Made by a program: the position numbers and the translations under genes
In this document: one piece after another, positions 16,900 through 25,924 of the stretch
Numbering within the stretch: position 1 is the first letter of the stretch
How the letters are laid out: each line of letters opens with the position of its first letter
From: Paenibacillus tyrphae
Lineage (GTDB): Bacteria > Bacillota > Bacilli > Paenibacillales > NBRC-103111
Assembly: GCF_024158745.1 (NCBI RefSeq)
Contig: NZ_JAMZAW010000002.1
Span: 372,001 to 436,000, forward strand
Direction of reading: 5' to 3'
DNA: 64,000 nucleotides
Notes under the pieces: generated by a model
What the model saw: only the letters and a program-made list of their open reading frames with translations
Databases searched by the model: none
What the model was told of the DNA's origin: nothing

Positions 16900-17462
16900 C
16901 TCCGGAACCGCCCCAATTCATGGATCAGAGCTTTAGCGACCTCTTGCTTGATTGCCGGTTTAGATTCTTCGAGAGCCGGGCGCAGAAAAGGGCGCGAAGG
17001 AATGTTCTTAGCAGCATACCCAAATTCATGTGCTGCAGCAGAATCCGCTGGGCTTCCTTTTCCTGCTGCTCTGCTCCCTGCAGCCACACCAACATAGGAC
17101 ACACCGCGGTTATCCAACTCAGAAAAATCTGTTGTGATCGCCTGTAGAAGGTGCCCTTTATCGACCAAGGGGCTGTCATCATTCCCTCCAGCCCCCCATG
17201 ATCCATGCTTTTTGAGGTATGCTTTACCTCCCCGCGTCAATTTTCCGCTTCCGGATTTCGAAAGATGCTTCCGACGGATGGTTTCGGGACTGAGCTTAGC
17301 CCAAGCATTGAAAGATCCAGACGCGCCTTGGTATGTTCCGAGTTTTGCTTTGGCTCGGCCCATGACAATGACAGCACCCTTTTTCAAGCCCTTTTTCACG
17401 GCATGATCTGCAGCGCCTGGAATAGAATGCAATGCTCTAAAGAGCTCTTCAAATCCTGCCAA
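16896..17462 (-). CDS. HK97 gp10-like neck protein
   Basis: A 188-residue protein with the gp10-like pattern: an amphipathic N-terminus with VKKGLKKGAVIVMGRAKAKL, a YVGVAAGSRAAGKGSPADSAAAHEFGY stretch and the ending IPSRPFLRPALEESKPAIKQEVAKAL, characteristic of HK97 gp10/XkdI-class neck components. It adds to the head-tail interface. Its end overlaps the next gene by four bases and its start abuts the previous gene. Confidence 0.83.
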   Translation of the reverse strand: MAGFEELFRALHSIPGAADHAVKKGLKKGAVIVMGRAKAKLGTYQGASGSFNAWAKLSPETIRRKHLSKSGSGKLTRGGKAYLKKHGSWGAGGNDDSPLVDKGHLLQAITTDFSELDNRGVSYVGVAAGSRAAGKGSPADSAAAHEFGYAAKNIPSRPFLRPALEESKPAIKQEVAKALIHELGRFRR

Positions 17463-17870
17463 TCACTTCACCGCCTTCGCAGTGACTTCTTTTATGATTA
17501 ACAGCCCGGCAAGCGTGGCCGGGCTGACTAATGTGATATTGTACCTTTTTGCGTTATAGATCAGAATGCGTCCTTCCTGTACCTGTTTACGTTCCGGCTC
17601 TGTCCCGTCCTCAATGACGATGAACTCAAGCATCTCGTTCGGATTGTCACCGATACCCGTCGGGTTCTCAACGAGTCCGTGGGATGTGACAACGATCCTG
17701 ATAGTCTCCTTATGTGGGTCCGGGTCTTTTTCGCCGGCATCAGAAATATTCAGTCGGCTAGGATTGATTTTCTCAGGAGAAAGAAGCTCGGCGTCTACCT
17801 CATACCCTTTTGCACGTATCTGCTTTTGGAGTACTTTCCGGACCTTTAGGGCCAACTTCGAAGCATCCAT
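17463..17870 (-). CDS. Head completion or neck protein of unknown family
   Basis: A 135-residue protein with beta-rich segments such as ETIRIVVTSHGLVENPTGIGDNPNEMLEF and a hydrophobic AKRYNITLVSPATLAGLLIIK stretch, in the place of the head-tail stopper (XkdH position). The ATG overlaps the upstream stop by one base. I do not recognise a motif; the role is inferred from gene order. Confidence 0.65.
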   Translation of the reverse strand: MDASKLALKVRKVLQKQIRAKGYEVDAELLSPEKINPSRLNISDAGEKDPDPHKETIRIVVTSHGLVENPTGIGDNPNEMLEFIVIEDGTEPERKQVQEGRILIYNAKRYNITLVSPATLAGLLIIKEVTAKAVK

Positions 17871-18400
17871 TAGGTTACACCACCAACTGGCTTAGTCACC
17901 GCAGCTAAATAGCTTTTGTATCGCTTGTCAGCAAGTTCTTTGATCTGGTCGAAGTTATCAAACTTGATATCAAGACCTTTACCGAGTTTCAACTCACTGA
18001 TCTCAGACCCTTCACGCACTGCATCGGAAAGAAGTTTCCACATGCAGAAATCAAGCACAAGGGAAAGAGCTTCCGGCATGCTGACGATATCATGGTTTCC
18101 GAGGTAAGTGTAGGCCACCGAATACGATGCTGCCGGCGGTCTGTCCAGATACACGATGTTATCTAGAACCTCGTATTTTTCCAGTCCCGTAACCCATGTT
18201 TGGAGATCAGCCGGCAATGTGTATTCCTGTTGGCCCGGCTGAAAATTAAGTGTTCCCCGCCGTCGCAGCGGACGGTACTGGGAGTAATCATAAACGGCGC
18301 CACGGATAAATCCCAGCAGCGCCGCATCATCATACCGATATGGTTTATCTTTATCCCCGATCTCCGCTCTCAGCGCCGTCAGCAGGGCCGTCTGGTCCAT
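17870..18400 (-). CDS. Head-tail connector protein (gp6-like)
   Basis: A 176-residue mainly helical protein with ALLTALRAEIGDKDKPYRYDDAALLGFIRGAVYDYSQYRP at the start and a GQQEYTLPADL segment, which resembles HK97 gp6/SPP1 gp15-type adaptor proteins that attach below the portal. It overlaps the gene upstream by 50 bases, an unusually long overlap for this operon. Confidence 0.78.
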   Translation of the reverse strand: MDQTALLTALRAEIGDKDKPYRYDDAALLGFIRGAVYDYSQYRPLRRRGTLNFQPGQQEYTLPADLQTWVTGLEKYEVLDNIVYLDRPPAASYSVAYTYLGNHDIVSMPEALSLVLDFCMWKLLSDAVREGSEISELKLGKGLDIKFDNFDQIKELADKRYKSYLAAVTKPVGGVT

Positions 18401-18731
18401 CCTCTGTAGCCCCTTTCTCCGGAACCGGTACGACAGGTTCAGAAACGTTTCCTTCTGTTTCTTTAGCTTTGAGCCATGCCGCGTAATTTTCGATTCGTTG
18501 GGATTCGTTGGACCCCAGATCGATATTGAGACTTTGCAAGAATGATTTCTGCTCGGAGGCTTTTAACTCGGTAAATTGCTCCAAGGTAAGAGATTGGTTT
18601 AAAAAGCCGCTTTCCTGATTTGCTTCTACGGACGGTACCGGATCATCTTCGAAGTAAATGTCCCCCGGGCCAATATAAAGCCCGGTTTGAGGATGAGAAA
18701 ATGCGTGTCCGTTATTCACTTTCATAGGCAT
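18351..18731 (-). CDS. Small acidic head protein of unknown function
   Basis: A 126-residue protein between the capsid gene and the connector. The N-terminus reads HAFSHPQTGLYIGPGDIYFEDDP, a pattern seen in short YqbF-like proteins that follow the capsid gene in Bacillus-type prophages. The C-terminus is low complexity, rich in Pro, Asp, Gly and Glu, and is coded by the 50 bases shared with the connector gene. The ATG at 18731 is preferred because AAGGGA lies 11 bases upstream; a GTG at 18740 is too close to it. Confidence 0.65.
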   Translation of the reverse strand: MPMKVNNGHAFSHPQTGLYIGPGDIYFEDDPVPSVEANQESGFLNQSLTLEQFTELKASEQKSFLQSLNIDLGSNESQRIENYAAWLKAKETEGNVSEPVVPVPEKGATEDGPDGPADGAESGDRG

Positions 18732-18749
18732 ATAGATCACGTTCCCTTC

Positions 18750-20768
18750 TTAGGAATTAAAAAATTTGATAGTGCGATATGGCGGGTTGTACTGTTTACC
18801 AGTACCGTCGATTACAAGAGGTGTTGCGATACCGACTTGTTGGGTTGCATAGTACTGCTTGGCAGAAGTGACTTGCATCTTTTTCGTATCAAAATATGCT
18901 TCAGGTCCTTCGATTTGAAGTGGTGAACCAATTCCAAATCGAGTGGCATTCGTTTTTCCGATCAGAATTCGTTTGTCCCCTGCTTCCCAAGGTGCATTCG
19001 TTTCTCCAATTTGCATTCCAGCACGTGTAGCAAACCACATATTGCCACGCAGGAAGCTTGTTCCTTCTGGAGAAGCCCATTTATAAAACAACTCTGCCTG
19101 TTTGATAGGCACCATTGCATTCAACGATCCAATTGCAAAGTCAGGCATCACATAACGCGGTGCAGATCCCATATACGCTTTTTGCATATCAAATCTCTCT
19201 AACAAACGGTTGTAATAACGAGCAGGCATCTCGGCTAAAGGTGCAGGAATAGTGAGGTCAAAGAAGTTTACATTTGTAGCATATGCATACTTGATAGTGG
19301 GTCTATTTGTATTGTTATCGACGCCAGAAGAAGCAGCGAAATAAAGCTTGCCGTTTTCGAAATCAACACCGTAATCCCCGTTAATAATTCTCTTATCTTC
19401 CTTAGTAAGAACACCTCTTGTCAACGTAGTTCCTCCACGCTTGACAATAATATCGTTTACCATTTCGGTCTGTTTTCGACCAGTTGTATCCAGCCATACA
19501 CGAGTTCGCGGGCGAACAATTGGAGGAACTTGTTTGCCGATTGCACCACTAACATAGCCGCAAAGTAGGCTCACAACCCAAGTTGCGTTTGAGTTTGCCG
19601 GGACGTTTCCACCAGGACCCGAAGTTGCAGCTACAATTTCAGCAGCAGCTACGGCTTCATTATTTACAACTCTGGCTTCGTATTCATCAGATACATACAG
19701 CATTTCGCGGCTCAGTTTTTGGTCATTCACCAGGCTATAGCGATTTGCCAGATGGGCAAGGTTTCGAGCTACAACATCATATCTGAAAGGGCCGGTTTGC
19801 AGTTCATGTTGAGCTTCCTTTGAAATTACCGTCCCCCTCTTCAGCCACTCAGCGCCGAATTCAAGGAAGTAGGTATGGACACCTTCCGTTTGGATTCCAT
19901 CGTATTCGCCAGTTACAAAGTCATCCTCCGTAAAAAGATCACTCGATTGAAATTCAACAGGAATTTTATACGTCGAACCGTTGAAAGTATCTGCCATGAC
20001 CAGTTGTAAGAACTGAAGGTCTTGCCAAGCTTGATACATGAAGGCAAGGGATATGAGCGGCGCTTGTGCAAAATCACCCGTGCTGGACAAAGCAGAATCT
20101 GTAATTACGCCGTCTTGTATGGTTTGAGCGGCGTCTGTAAGCGAGCGCATGAAATTTGTGTGTTGTTCATTTTTCTCACGTCCCAATTTCCCCATTAAGC
20201 GATCAATAATTTCTCGGTTAGTCTTCCTCATCTCAACATCCGGTCGGAAATTTCGTTCAATCTCACGATAACGGTCATCGAATGCCGCCTGCAAATTGTC
20301 GACAATTGGTCTCCACGGTTCTGGGTTAGATGTCACAGTAACCGTCGGATCAAGAGTTACTGCTCGGCCGGATTGAGGCACACCCAGACCGGCCAGTTTT
20401 GTTTCGACTGTAAACGAATCAAATACAGGATCCAGTACAGCCTGCTCACCTTCGATGAAACTGGAAACGGCGGCGGCATCCATGATTACTTCACCTTTTT
20501 TCAGAATAGCCGCCTTCACATTGTCATCATAGGGCAGGGCTTGAACAGCATCCGCAAGAGCCGTTTGAGCAGCCTGCTTCTTCTGTGCTGCCTCTTCGGC
20601 CTGTTTGCGTTCCTCTTCTCTGCGGCGGAGCTGCTCGAGCTCATCCGTCAGAGCGGCTTCTTTTTCCTTGTTTGCGATAGCCGCATCGCACATAGCCATT
20701 TCAGCGTGGCCGACGTTGCTGGCTTTCCATGTTTTCAATTGCTCAAGTGTCATTGCGAGAAAATTCAT
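18750..20768 (-). CDS. Possible internal product: scaffold plus major capsid protein
   Basis: Inside the fusion an in-frame ATG at 20768 (codon 323) is preceded by AAAGGGAG ten bases upstream. Translation from here gives a 672-residue product beginning at the coiled-coil scaffold and ending with the capsid domain, without protease. A nested start would supply many capsid subunits per protease, as lambda does with C and Nu3. The site is visible; its use is inferred. Confidence 0.5.
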   Translation of the reverse strand: MNFLAMTLEQLKTWKASNVGHAEMAMCDAAIANKEKEAALTDELEQLRRREEERKQAEEAAQKKQAAQTALADAVQALPYDDNVKAAILKKGEVIMDAAAVSSFIEGEQAVLDPVFDSFTVETKLAGLGVPQSGRAVTLDPTVTVTSNPEPWRPIVDNLQAAFDDRYREIERNFRPDVEMRKTNREIIDRLMGKLGREKNEQHTNFMRSLTDAAQTIQDGVITDSALSSTGDFAQAPLISLAFMYQAWQDLQFLQLVMADTFNGSTYKIPVEFQSSDLFTEDDFVTGEYDGIQTEGVHTYFLEFGAEWLKRGTVISKEAQHELQTGPFRYDVVARNLAHLANRYSLVNDQKLSREMLYVSDEYEARVVNNEAVAAAEIVAATSGPGGNVPANSNATWVVSLLCGYVSGAIGKQVPPIVRPRTRVWLDTTGRKQTEMVNDIIVKRGGTTLTRGVLTKEDKRIINGDYGVDFENGKLYFAASSGVDNNTNRPTIKYAYATNVNFFDLTIPAPLAEMPARYYNRLLERFDMQKAYMGSAPRYVMPDFAIGSLNAMVPIKQAELFYKWASPEGTSFLRGNMWFATRAGMQIGETNAPWEAGDKRILIGKTNATRFGIGSPLQIEGPEAYFDTKKMQVTSAKQYYATQQVGIATPLVIDGTGKQYNPPYRTIKFFNS

Positions 20769-21734
20769 TTTCGGGTCATCTCCCTTTAGGATAGAATCTA
20801 AGATTTCGGTTACTGCGGAATCAGTCAGCGGCAACGGCGTTGTGAATGCATCGGGCTCGGCTGGATTCAGCACAACGTCCCAGGTGTAAAGGTTAAGGGA
20901 CTTGGCGACATTGACCTTCCGGCCTTCTACCGTTGTTGGCACCATCGTTCCGGTCATTCGGTTAGAAAAACCGATCGGCAGACGGGCATCAAGCATCGCC
21001 TGTACTTGTCGCCCCATATCTGTATCAAGAGGTTTGTACTCGGCCCAAACAACGCCGTTTTGGTCAATATATGCGTTCCGAAATTTGACCGCCTGATTCG
21101 GTACCTTGGAATCAAAAAGCACCCGGCCATCCATGCCCTTCATAGAAGGTGGATGCGGGTGCTCTCCGGCGTATGGGAAGCCTGCTTGCTTCAGTGCGTC
21201 AAGTGTGGGCTGATAGACAGGTCGCGGATAAATCCGGTTATTGCCGTTAATCGCATCGACCCGGGAAACAGGTTGCTTGTACCAGCCTGCCCATTTACCT
21301 TCGGCGTCGGTGATTGCAACGGCCTTAGAAAGGCATATGTCCATCGCTTCACCGGCCGAATCCGTGATGACTGCGAAACTCGGTTCCACTGAATCTGTCG
21401 TTACGGTTACAGTGGCGCTGTTGACTTGGAAGCCAACAGGAGGTTTTGCTGCCTCTTCTTCTTGCTTGGCCGCGTATTCAACCTCGTAATAACCAAATTC
21501 TGTCCGGCATTTAGCTTCTATGGCTTCGTAATAAATGCGGCGATCGATTTCAGATAAAGGCTCGTTTGCCAGCTGCTTTTTGATCGCGAGTAGCGATATT
21601 GCGCTTGTAGCGTCAAGAATCTGCTTCATCCTCGGATCGTCGGAAAGCGCATCTTTAACCGGCTCGTCATCGCCAGCGGTAAAGCCGATACCGCCGAAAA
21701 GTTGTAAATCAAGTACTCTTAGGGGTTTATTCAC
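18750..21734 (-). CDS. Prohead protease-scaffold-major capsid fusion protein
   Basis: A single 994-codon ORF. Residues about 120-310 carry the prohead serine protease: NGNNRIYPRPVYQ, catalytic His in GEHPHP, and catalytic Ser in IGFSNR (S80/U9-like, equivalent to XkdF). Residues about 325-430 are a charged coiled coil typical of scaffolds, with an Arg/Glu/Gln-rich block. From about 480 to the end is a capsid-like region (FNGSTYKIPVEFQSSDLFTEDD, the DYGVDFENGKLYF segment, LQIEGPEAYFDTKKMQVTSAKQYYATQQVG). The start is a GTG at 21734 after GGGAGGG. Proteolysis probably releases capsid subunits. Normally these parts are two or three genes. Confidence 0.85.
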   Translation of the reverse strand: MNKPLRVLDLQLFGGIGFTAGDDEPVKDALSDDPRMKQILDATSAISLLAIKKQLANEPLSEIDRRIYYEAIEAKCRTEFGYYEVEYAAKQEEEAAKPPVGFQVNSATVTVTTDSVEPSFAVITDSAGEAMDICLSKAVAITDAEGKWAGWYKQPVSRVDAINGNNRIYPRPVYQPTLDALKQAGFPYAGEHPHPPSMKGMDGRVLFDSKVPNQAVKFRNAYIDQNGVVWAEYKPLDTDMGRQVQAMLDARLPIGFSNRMTGTMVPTTVEGRKVNVAKSLNLYTWDVVLNPAEPDAFTTPLPLTDSAVTEILDSILKGDDPKMNFLAMTLEQLKTWKASNVGHAEMAMCDAAIANKEKEAALTDELEQLRRREEERKQAEEAAQKKQAAQTALADAVQALPYDDNVKAAILKKGEVIMDAAAVSSFIEGEQAVLDPVFDSFTVETKLAGLGVPQSGRAVTLDPTVTVTSNPEPWRPIVDNLQAAFDDRYREIERNFRPDVEMRKTNREIIDRLMGKLGREKNEQHTNFMRSLTDAAQTIQDGVITDSALSSTGDFAQAPLISLAFMYQAWQDLQFLQLVMADTFNGSTYKIPVEFQSSDLFTEDDFVTGEYDGIQTEGVHTYFLEFGAEWLKRGTVISKEAQHELQTGPFRYDVVARNLAHLANRYSLVNDQKLSREMLYVSDEYEARVVNNEAVAAAEIVAATSGPGGNVPANSNATWVVSLLCGYVSGAIGKQVPPIVRPRTRVWLDTTGRKQTEMVNDIIVKRGGTTLTRGVLTKEDKRIINGDYGVDFENGKLYFAASSGVDNNTNRPTIKYAYATNVNFFDLTIPAPLAEMPARYYNRLLERFDMQKAYMGSAPRYVMPDFAIGSLNAMVPIKQAELFYKWASPEGTSFLRGNMWFATRAGMQIGETNAPWEAGDKRILIGKTNATRFGIGSPLQIEGPEAYFDTKKMQVTSAKQYYATQQVGIATPLVIDGTGKQYNPPYRTIKFFNS

Positions 21735-21758
21735 CCTTAGCCCTCCCTTCGTTTAGTA

Positions 21759-22109
21759 TCAAACCGTCGGTGTCTTAGTCATCACCGCCTTTCGAAGGAT
21801 AGGTGCTGCTTCAGTAGCTATGAATTCCTTTGTGTTATCATCAGTTGTGTTTTGAGCAATATGAAGTATGATTTCAAGTGATTTCTGGAAAACGTCCAAA
21901 TCCGTCATTTTAACCTCAACGGTCAAACCTTTGAACTGGCTCCGTTCCTTGAGCGCTTGGAATGCGATGTTATTCTCAAGTGGGCCAGCCTCGCATGTAT
22001 AGCCGCATGATTCGAGTTGACTTACGATTTCTTGTAAAGTCATAGAAGCCGCTTTACAGTTATCGCTGTCGCAATATGGAGTCCTAATGTTCGGGTCGCA
22101 TTTGCACAT
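21759..22109 (-). CDS. Cys-rich N-terminal small protein between portal and capsid genes
   Basis: A 116-residue protein whose first 20 residues contain four Cys (CxC, then two more six apart), suggesting a zinc site or disulfide, followed by a mixed alpha/beta region with LEVIL/LHIAQ helices. AGGAGGG precedes the ATG. It sits between the portal-MuF gene and the capsid fusion. I do not recognise the family. Confidence 0.65.
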   Translation of the reverse strand: MCKCDPNIRTPYCDSDNCKAASMTLQEIVSQLESCGYTCEAGPLENNIAFQALKERSQFKGLTVEVKMTDLDVFQKSLEIILHIAQNTTDDNTKEFIATEAAPILRKAVMTKTPTV

Positions 22110-22125
22110 TCACAAATCCCTCCTC

Positions 22126-24387
22126 TTATTCAAATGGTAACAACGTACACCTGCAGCGCGGATGAGCCGGAATCGTTGGATGGTTGTCGATCGGATAAGT
22201 TTTTCCGTTCATGCTTGCACACTTCGAACAGCAACCGGCTACCGCAGACCATTGCACTCGACTAAATCCAGCATCAGCATAAATTCGTTTCGCACTTCGG
22301 TTGTATGCCCAAGATAACTCAGTTCGGGCAATCATTTCGGCACGATTAATGTCCCGTATAACCGGTTTGAGCTGGATCATGAGTTCGCGCCAGCCAAGAT
22401 TCTCCTCGAAAGCTTTAGCGGACAGTGCTTGGACCTTAATTCTCGTTGTCTCTTTGATGCCTTTTATATGCTCGCCGGATGCCTCTAACAAGTCATCGTG
22501 AATGTCTTTCTTGACGATCTTCATCTTCACTCCGACGCCTGTTTCCGGGCTCGTTGGGTCAACTACTTTGCCACGGTCAAAATCCATGACCAGTTGCACA
22601 GCTCGCTCGGCACCCATCATTCCTGTTTTAGTCATATGCTTGACGATGCCTAGACGATAGTTGCCCTCTTCGGCGTTCCATGCTTCTTCGAAGACTTCCA
22701 TGACCTCGTTAACATCTACCGACCTGCCATCCTCTTCGGCATCGGTTACGGCCTCTTCTGCGTTCGCCATCCTTCGATAAACGGAATCAAAAAAACGAAG
22801 GTTAGTATCCTTCGCTTCGTCTTCAATGGCATCGAACCCGGGCCTATCCTCTTGGACAACGTCTGTGACGACCTGTGCGCCATTCTCAGGCGTTTTCTCG
22901 TCTCCTGAGACCGAGCGTCCATCAGAACTCTTGTTCGTCTGCGTGCGGGCAAAATCGAGGCGGTTTTGACGCTCTTCTTCCTCAAGCTGCGCGGCCATCT
23001 CCGCCGGGTCCTCGATATCAAAGTCGTCGGCGATCTCTTGGATGGCTTTTTCAAGTGTAATGAGCTTCTTGCCGCCACCCTTACCGAGCGCTTGCTGTGC
23101 ACGTTCGAGTCTTTCGGCAGGTGAATCTGCGCTCTTATCCGACCAAACGATGTCGTATTTGATGGAGTCCGGATTTATGCCGGCGAGCAGCAGTTGAAGA
23201 TCAACAAGCGCTCTGTATCCTGAAAAGGTCCCCGTGTCCCCGTACTCAAGCAGGTCCGTGATATCTTCCAGCGTCTCCAGATAGTGCGGATACTGGACTT
23301 TGAGGATATCTCTGTTGATATCCTGTCCGGCCGTCAGAATCGCTTTAGGAACGCCTAGGTTTAGCCAAAGCAGGTCCTCGAAATACTTGATGTCATCCAT
23401 TTGGTCAAGGTTCTCGTCGCCGTTCAAGACCTTCACGTCGGCGGTACCTACGAAATCGGAAAGCAGATGCGCGTTCCGGGTAGGGTTTCCAAGCTTGTCG
23501 ATCAGCCCGACCAATCGCATGTACTCGATCGCGTCTTTCTCCTGCGTTCCCTCTGGCAGCTTGTGGTTAAATTTCTGCACACTGCGGAACTCCCGCCGGA
23601 TTGCAGAGGCGATCTCCATCTTGTTCAGTATCTTGTATGTGGCCCGGGCGCTCGCATAGTGACTCGTTCCGTACATCTCCGTTTCCTCTTCCATCCAGCG
23701 AATATGATTCATCTGGAAGAGTGCGAAGTCCGTACGTGACATGCTTGGTGGGCCGATTTCCATCAATGAGTTGATCTGCGTTCGCGGATCGATCTGCGAA
23801 AAAGCTCGCTCGATGTCTGGGAACTCCCCGAACTCGTCACTATTCCGTTTGATGGTGAGTGCCGGTGCCCGTCGGATGTCCAAAACAAGTCCGGCCGACA
23901 AATCAACGATCGGATTCAGGAAAAGGTCGCCGTCCCGCGTCAATACCCGGGCGTGCTCCTTTGACTTGGCCTGCAGCTTCGTGCGCTTCAAGAAGTCGTC
24001 TATGACCTGTTGCGCGATATTGGCGCCGGGCGTGAGTCGCTTGATTTCCTTGCCTTGTTTCTTCTTCCGCGCACGGTCAGCGTCGCTGCCGGATACGACG
24101 ATACGAAATCCTCCCCGGGTCGCATCTGCTGCCAACCGGTTATTGGTCATCTTGAACCGGAGATCCGTCCTTACTAGCTGATTGACTTCGCGAATCGTGG
24201 ATAGCCGATCAGTCGCTACCTGGAACTGCTCGAACACATAAAGGCTCGGGGACTCTGCGTAGCTGACCATCGTCTTGGTGTCTTTGTTGGAGCCTGCGTC
24301 CGTTTGATCCGGTTCGTTTAGCGTGAGTTGCCGGCGACCGAAGAAGTCGAACAGTGTGTTTGTCATCTTAGTGATAAGTCCCGCCAT
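22126..24387 (-). CDS. Portal protein fused to MuF-type head morphogenesis domain
   Basis: A 753-residue protein. Residues about 30-430 form a portal-like region (DLFLNPIVDLSAGLVLDIRRAPAL; WMEEETEMYGTSHYASARATYKIL; LLWLNLGVPKAILTAGQDIN). A variable acidic linker follows (about 440-540), then a C-terminal MuF/SPP1 gp7-like domain (about 620-753) with ARTELSWAYNRSAKRIYADAGF and CSKCASMNGKTYPIDNHPTIPAHPRCRC, including the paired Cys typical of MuF ends. Portal and minor head protein are usually separate genes. It overlaps the large terminase gene by 20 bases. Confidence 0.87.
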   Translation of the reverse strand: MAGLITKMTNTLFDFFGRRQLTLNEPDQTDAGSNKDTKTMVSYAESPSLYVFEQFQVATDRLSTIREVNQLVRTDLRFKMTNNRLAADATRGGFRIVVSGSDADRARKKKQGKEIKRLTPGANIAQQVIDDFLKRTKLQAKSKEHARVLTRDGDLFLNPIVDLSAGLVLDIRRAPALTIKRNSDEFGEFPDIERAFSQIDPRTQINSLMEIGPPSMSRTDFALFQMNHIRWMEEETEMYGTSHYASARATYKILNKMEIASAIRREFRSVQKFNHKLPEGTQEKDAIEYMRLVGLIDKLGNPTRNAHLLSDFVGTADVKVLNGDENLDQMDDIKYFEDLLWLNLGVPKAILTAGQDINRDILKVQYPHYLETLEDITDLLEYGDTGTFSGYRALVDLQLLLAGINPDSIKYDIVWSDKSADSPAERLERAQQALGKGGGKKLITLEKAIQEIADDFDIEDPAEMAAQLEEEERQNRLDFARTQTNKSSDGRSVSGDEKTPENGAQVVTDVVQEDRPGFDAIEDEAKDTNLRFFDSVYRRMANAEEAVTDAEEDGRSVDVNEVMEVFEEAWNAEEGNYRLGIVKHMTKTGMMGAERAVQLVMDFDRGKVVDPTSPETGVGVKMKIVKKDIHDDLLEASGEHIKGIKETTRIKVQALSAKAFEENLGWRELMIQLKPVIRDINRAEMIARTELSWAYNRSAKRIYADAGFSRVQWSAVAGCCSKCASMNGKTYPIDNHPTIPAHPRCRCTLLPFE

Positions 24388-25924
24388 ATAGTTCCGTCAC
24401 CTCCCCTCCAAATACTGATGATATGTCTGCTTTAATAGAAAAGCCCACGGGTTTAGTAGTGCCTTTGCTCAAGGCATGGTTAGCGAGAGCCAAAGCCCAA
24501 AATTTGTCCCCGTGGTGCTTCTCATTCCGTTCGACTGCATAGCGGAAGGCGCCGGTACTTGTGACTTCTCGTTTGATCGCCACAATTTGACTTATCAGGT
24601 CCCGGTCGTTCGGAATCAAGATGCCGCTGCGGCCACGTTCAAACTCCTTGTGCAGCGCAATTGCCATTGCTTCTTTCGTGGCGTTCGTGAACGGAATTGG
24701 CTCGACTTGCCCGGAATACTTCTTTTTCAATCGTTCCGCCAAGTCCATCCCGAGCCCTGTTTCATCAATGCAGAGTCGTATCGGCTTCGCCACTTCTAGG
24801 AACCGGCTGACCTCTTTCTCCTGCAGGTCAAAATCTGATTGCTTGTACGTCGCCATGAGCCGGAGGATTTTGCCATTCCCGGTATCATCCAGGCTGACCA
24901 ACTCCGAAGCATCCTTCCGCCGGCCAACGTCATACCCGCCGCCAAGAGAACCGATAGTCTTTTCTCGCAACACCTTGAAATCGTTGGACGTCAGCTTATC
25001 CTGCTCTGACAATCCTTCCCCTTCATCGTCCATTACGCAGGCATATACCATTGCAAGAGGAAAATACGACGTGCTGTCATCGATAAAAGCGCACTCGAAC
25101 TCCTGCTGGAATGCTTCAAGATCCATTGCATTAAAGAGCTCGATCAACTGCTCGGTACCAAACTCCTCTACCCGCTGAAGAGTATGCATAGACTCAGCTT
25201 CGCGGCGTGCACGGGGGACATCTTTGCAAAGCAACGAGAAATCCCACCAGTATATCACGCGCCGCTTGTAGTTCTTGTATTTCTTTGTTCCATCCCAGAT
25301 GTCGAAGAACTTCCCGGCTTTCCCAAGCGGCGTACTGATGACTGTCAGGCTACCATGCTTCACCCGGGTAAGAACTGGAACGGCCGAGGTGTATACGATG
25401 TCGTCGTAGCTGCCGAAGAATGCGAACTCATCAAGAATGATGTCAAGAACGTTGTTTGAGCCTTTCCCCCGGATCGGCCCCTTGCCTTGTGCAATGATCC
25501 GTGTTCCTGTACTGTCCCGACCTGACTTACTTACGAATTCGAGTGAAGTCGTGTTATCTATCAGTCTTCGCTTCTTATAGTTGTCCGGCAATGAATCGTA
25601 TATTTGCTTCGCGTACCGGATCTTTTCCTTAGAGTCATCCTGCTTGTATGAAGCTATGATACAGGTATAGTCATCAAGGTTCTGGCTACGGGCAAGCGCG
25701 CGTGCTGCTGAGACAAACGAGAACCCGAGCTGCCGACCCTTCAAATAGACTTGGAACCTATCGACCGATTCTAGGAAGTCCCGTTGATAGTCATCGAACT
25801 GCAGCGCCGGTTCGGTCAGCAACTCTAAATACCCCGCCTCGGTCGCCAATGCGTCCAGCAGGGTTTGAGATGTAATGTCCTTTGGTGTGATGATCGTCGG
25901 GCCCTGCTGCTTTTTCTTTGTCAT
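24368..25924 (-). CDS. Terminase large subunit
   Basis: A 518-residue packaging ATPase-nuclease. The Walker A-like motif is in LKGRQLGFSF (62-70), Walker B with the following Glu is in LDIILDEFAF (about 160), and a coupling motif follows at LTVISTPLGK. The nuclease half shows GGYDVGRRKDAS (about 318) and LCIDETGLGMDLAERL. It drives DNA packaging through the portal. It overlaps the small-subunit gene by four bases upstream. Confidence 0.93.
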   Translation of the reverse strand: MTKKKQQGPTIITPKDITSQTLLDALATEAGYLELLTEPALQFDDYQRDFLESVDRFQVYLKGRQLGFSFVSAARALARSQNLDDYTCIIASYKQDDSKEKIRYAKQIYDSLPDNYKKRRLIDNTTSLEFVSKSGRDSTGTRIIAQGKGPIRGKGSNNVLDIILDEFAFFGSYDDIVYTSAVPVLTRVKHGSLTVISTPLGKAGKFFDIWDGTKKYKNYKRRVIYWWDFSLLCKDVPRARREAESMHTLQRVEEFGTEQLIELFNAMDLEAFQQEFECAFIDDSTSYFPLAMVYACVMDDEGEGLSEQDKLTSNDFKVLREKTIGSLGGGYDVGRRKDASELVSLDDTGNGKILRLMATYKQSDFDLQEKEVSRFLEVAKPIRLCIDETGLGMDLAERLKKKYSGQVEPIPFTNATKEAMAIALHKEFERGRSGILIPNDRDLISQIVAIKREVTSTGAFRYAVERNEKHHGDKFWALALANHALSKGTTKPVGFSIKADISSVFGGEVTELYGGTYH

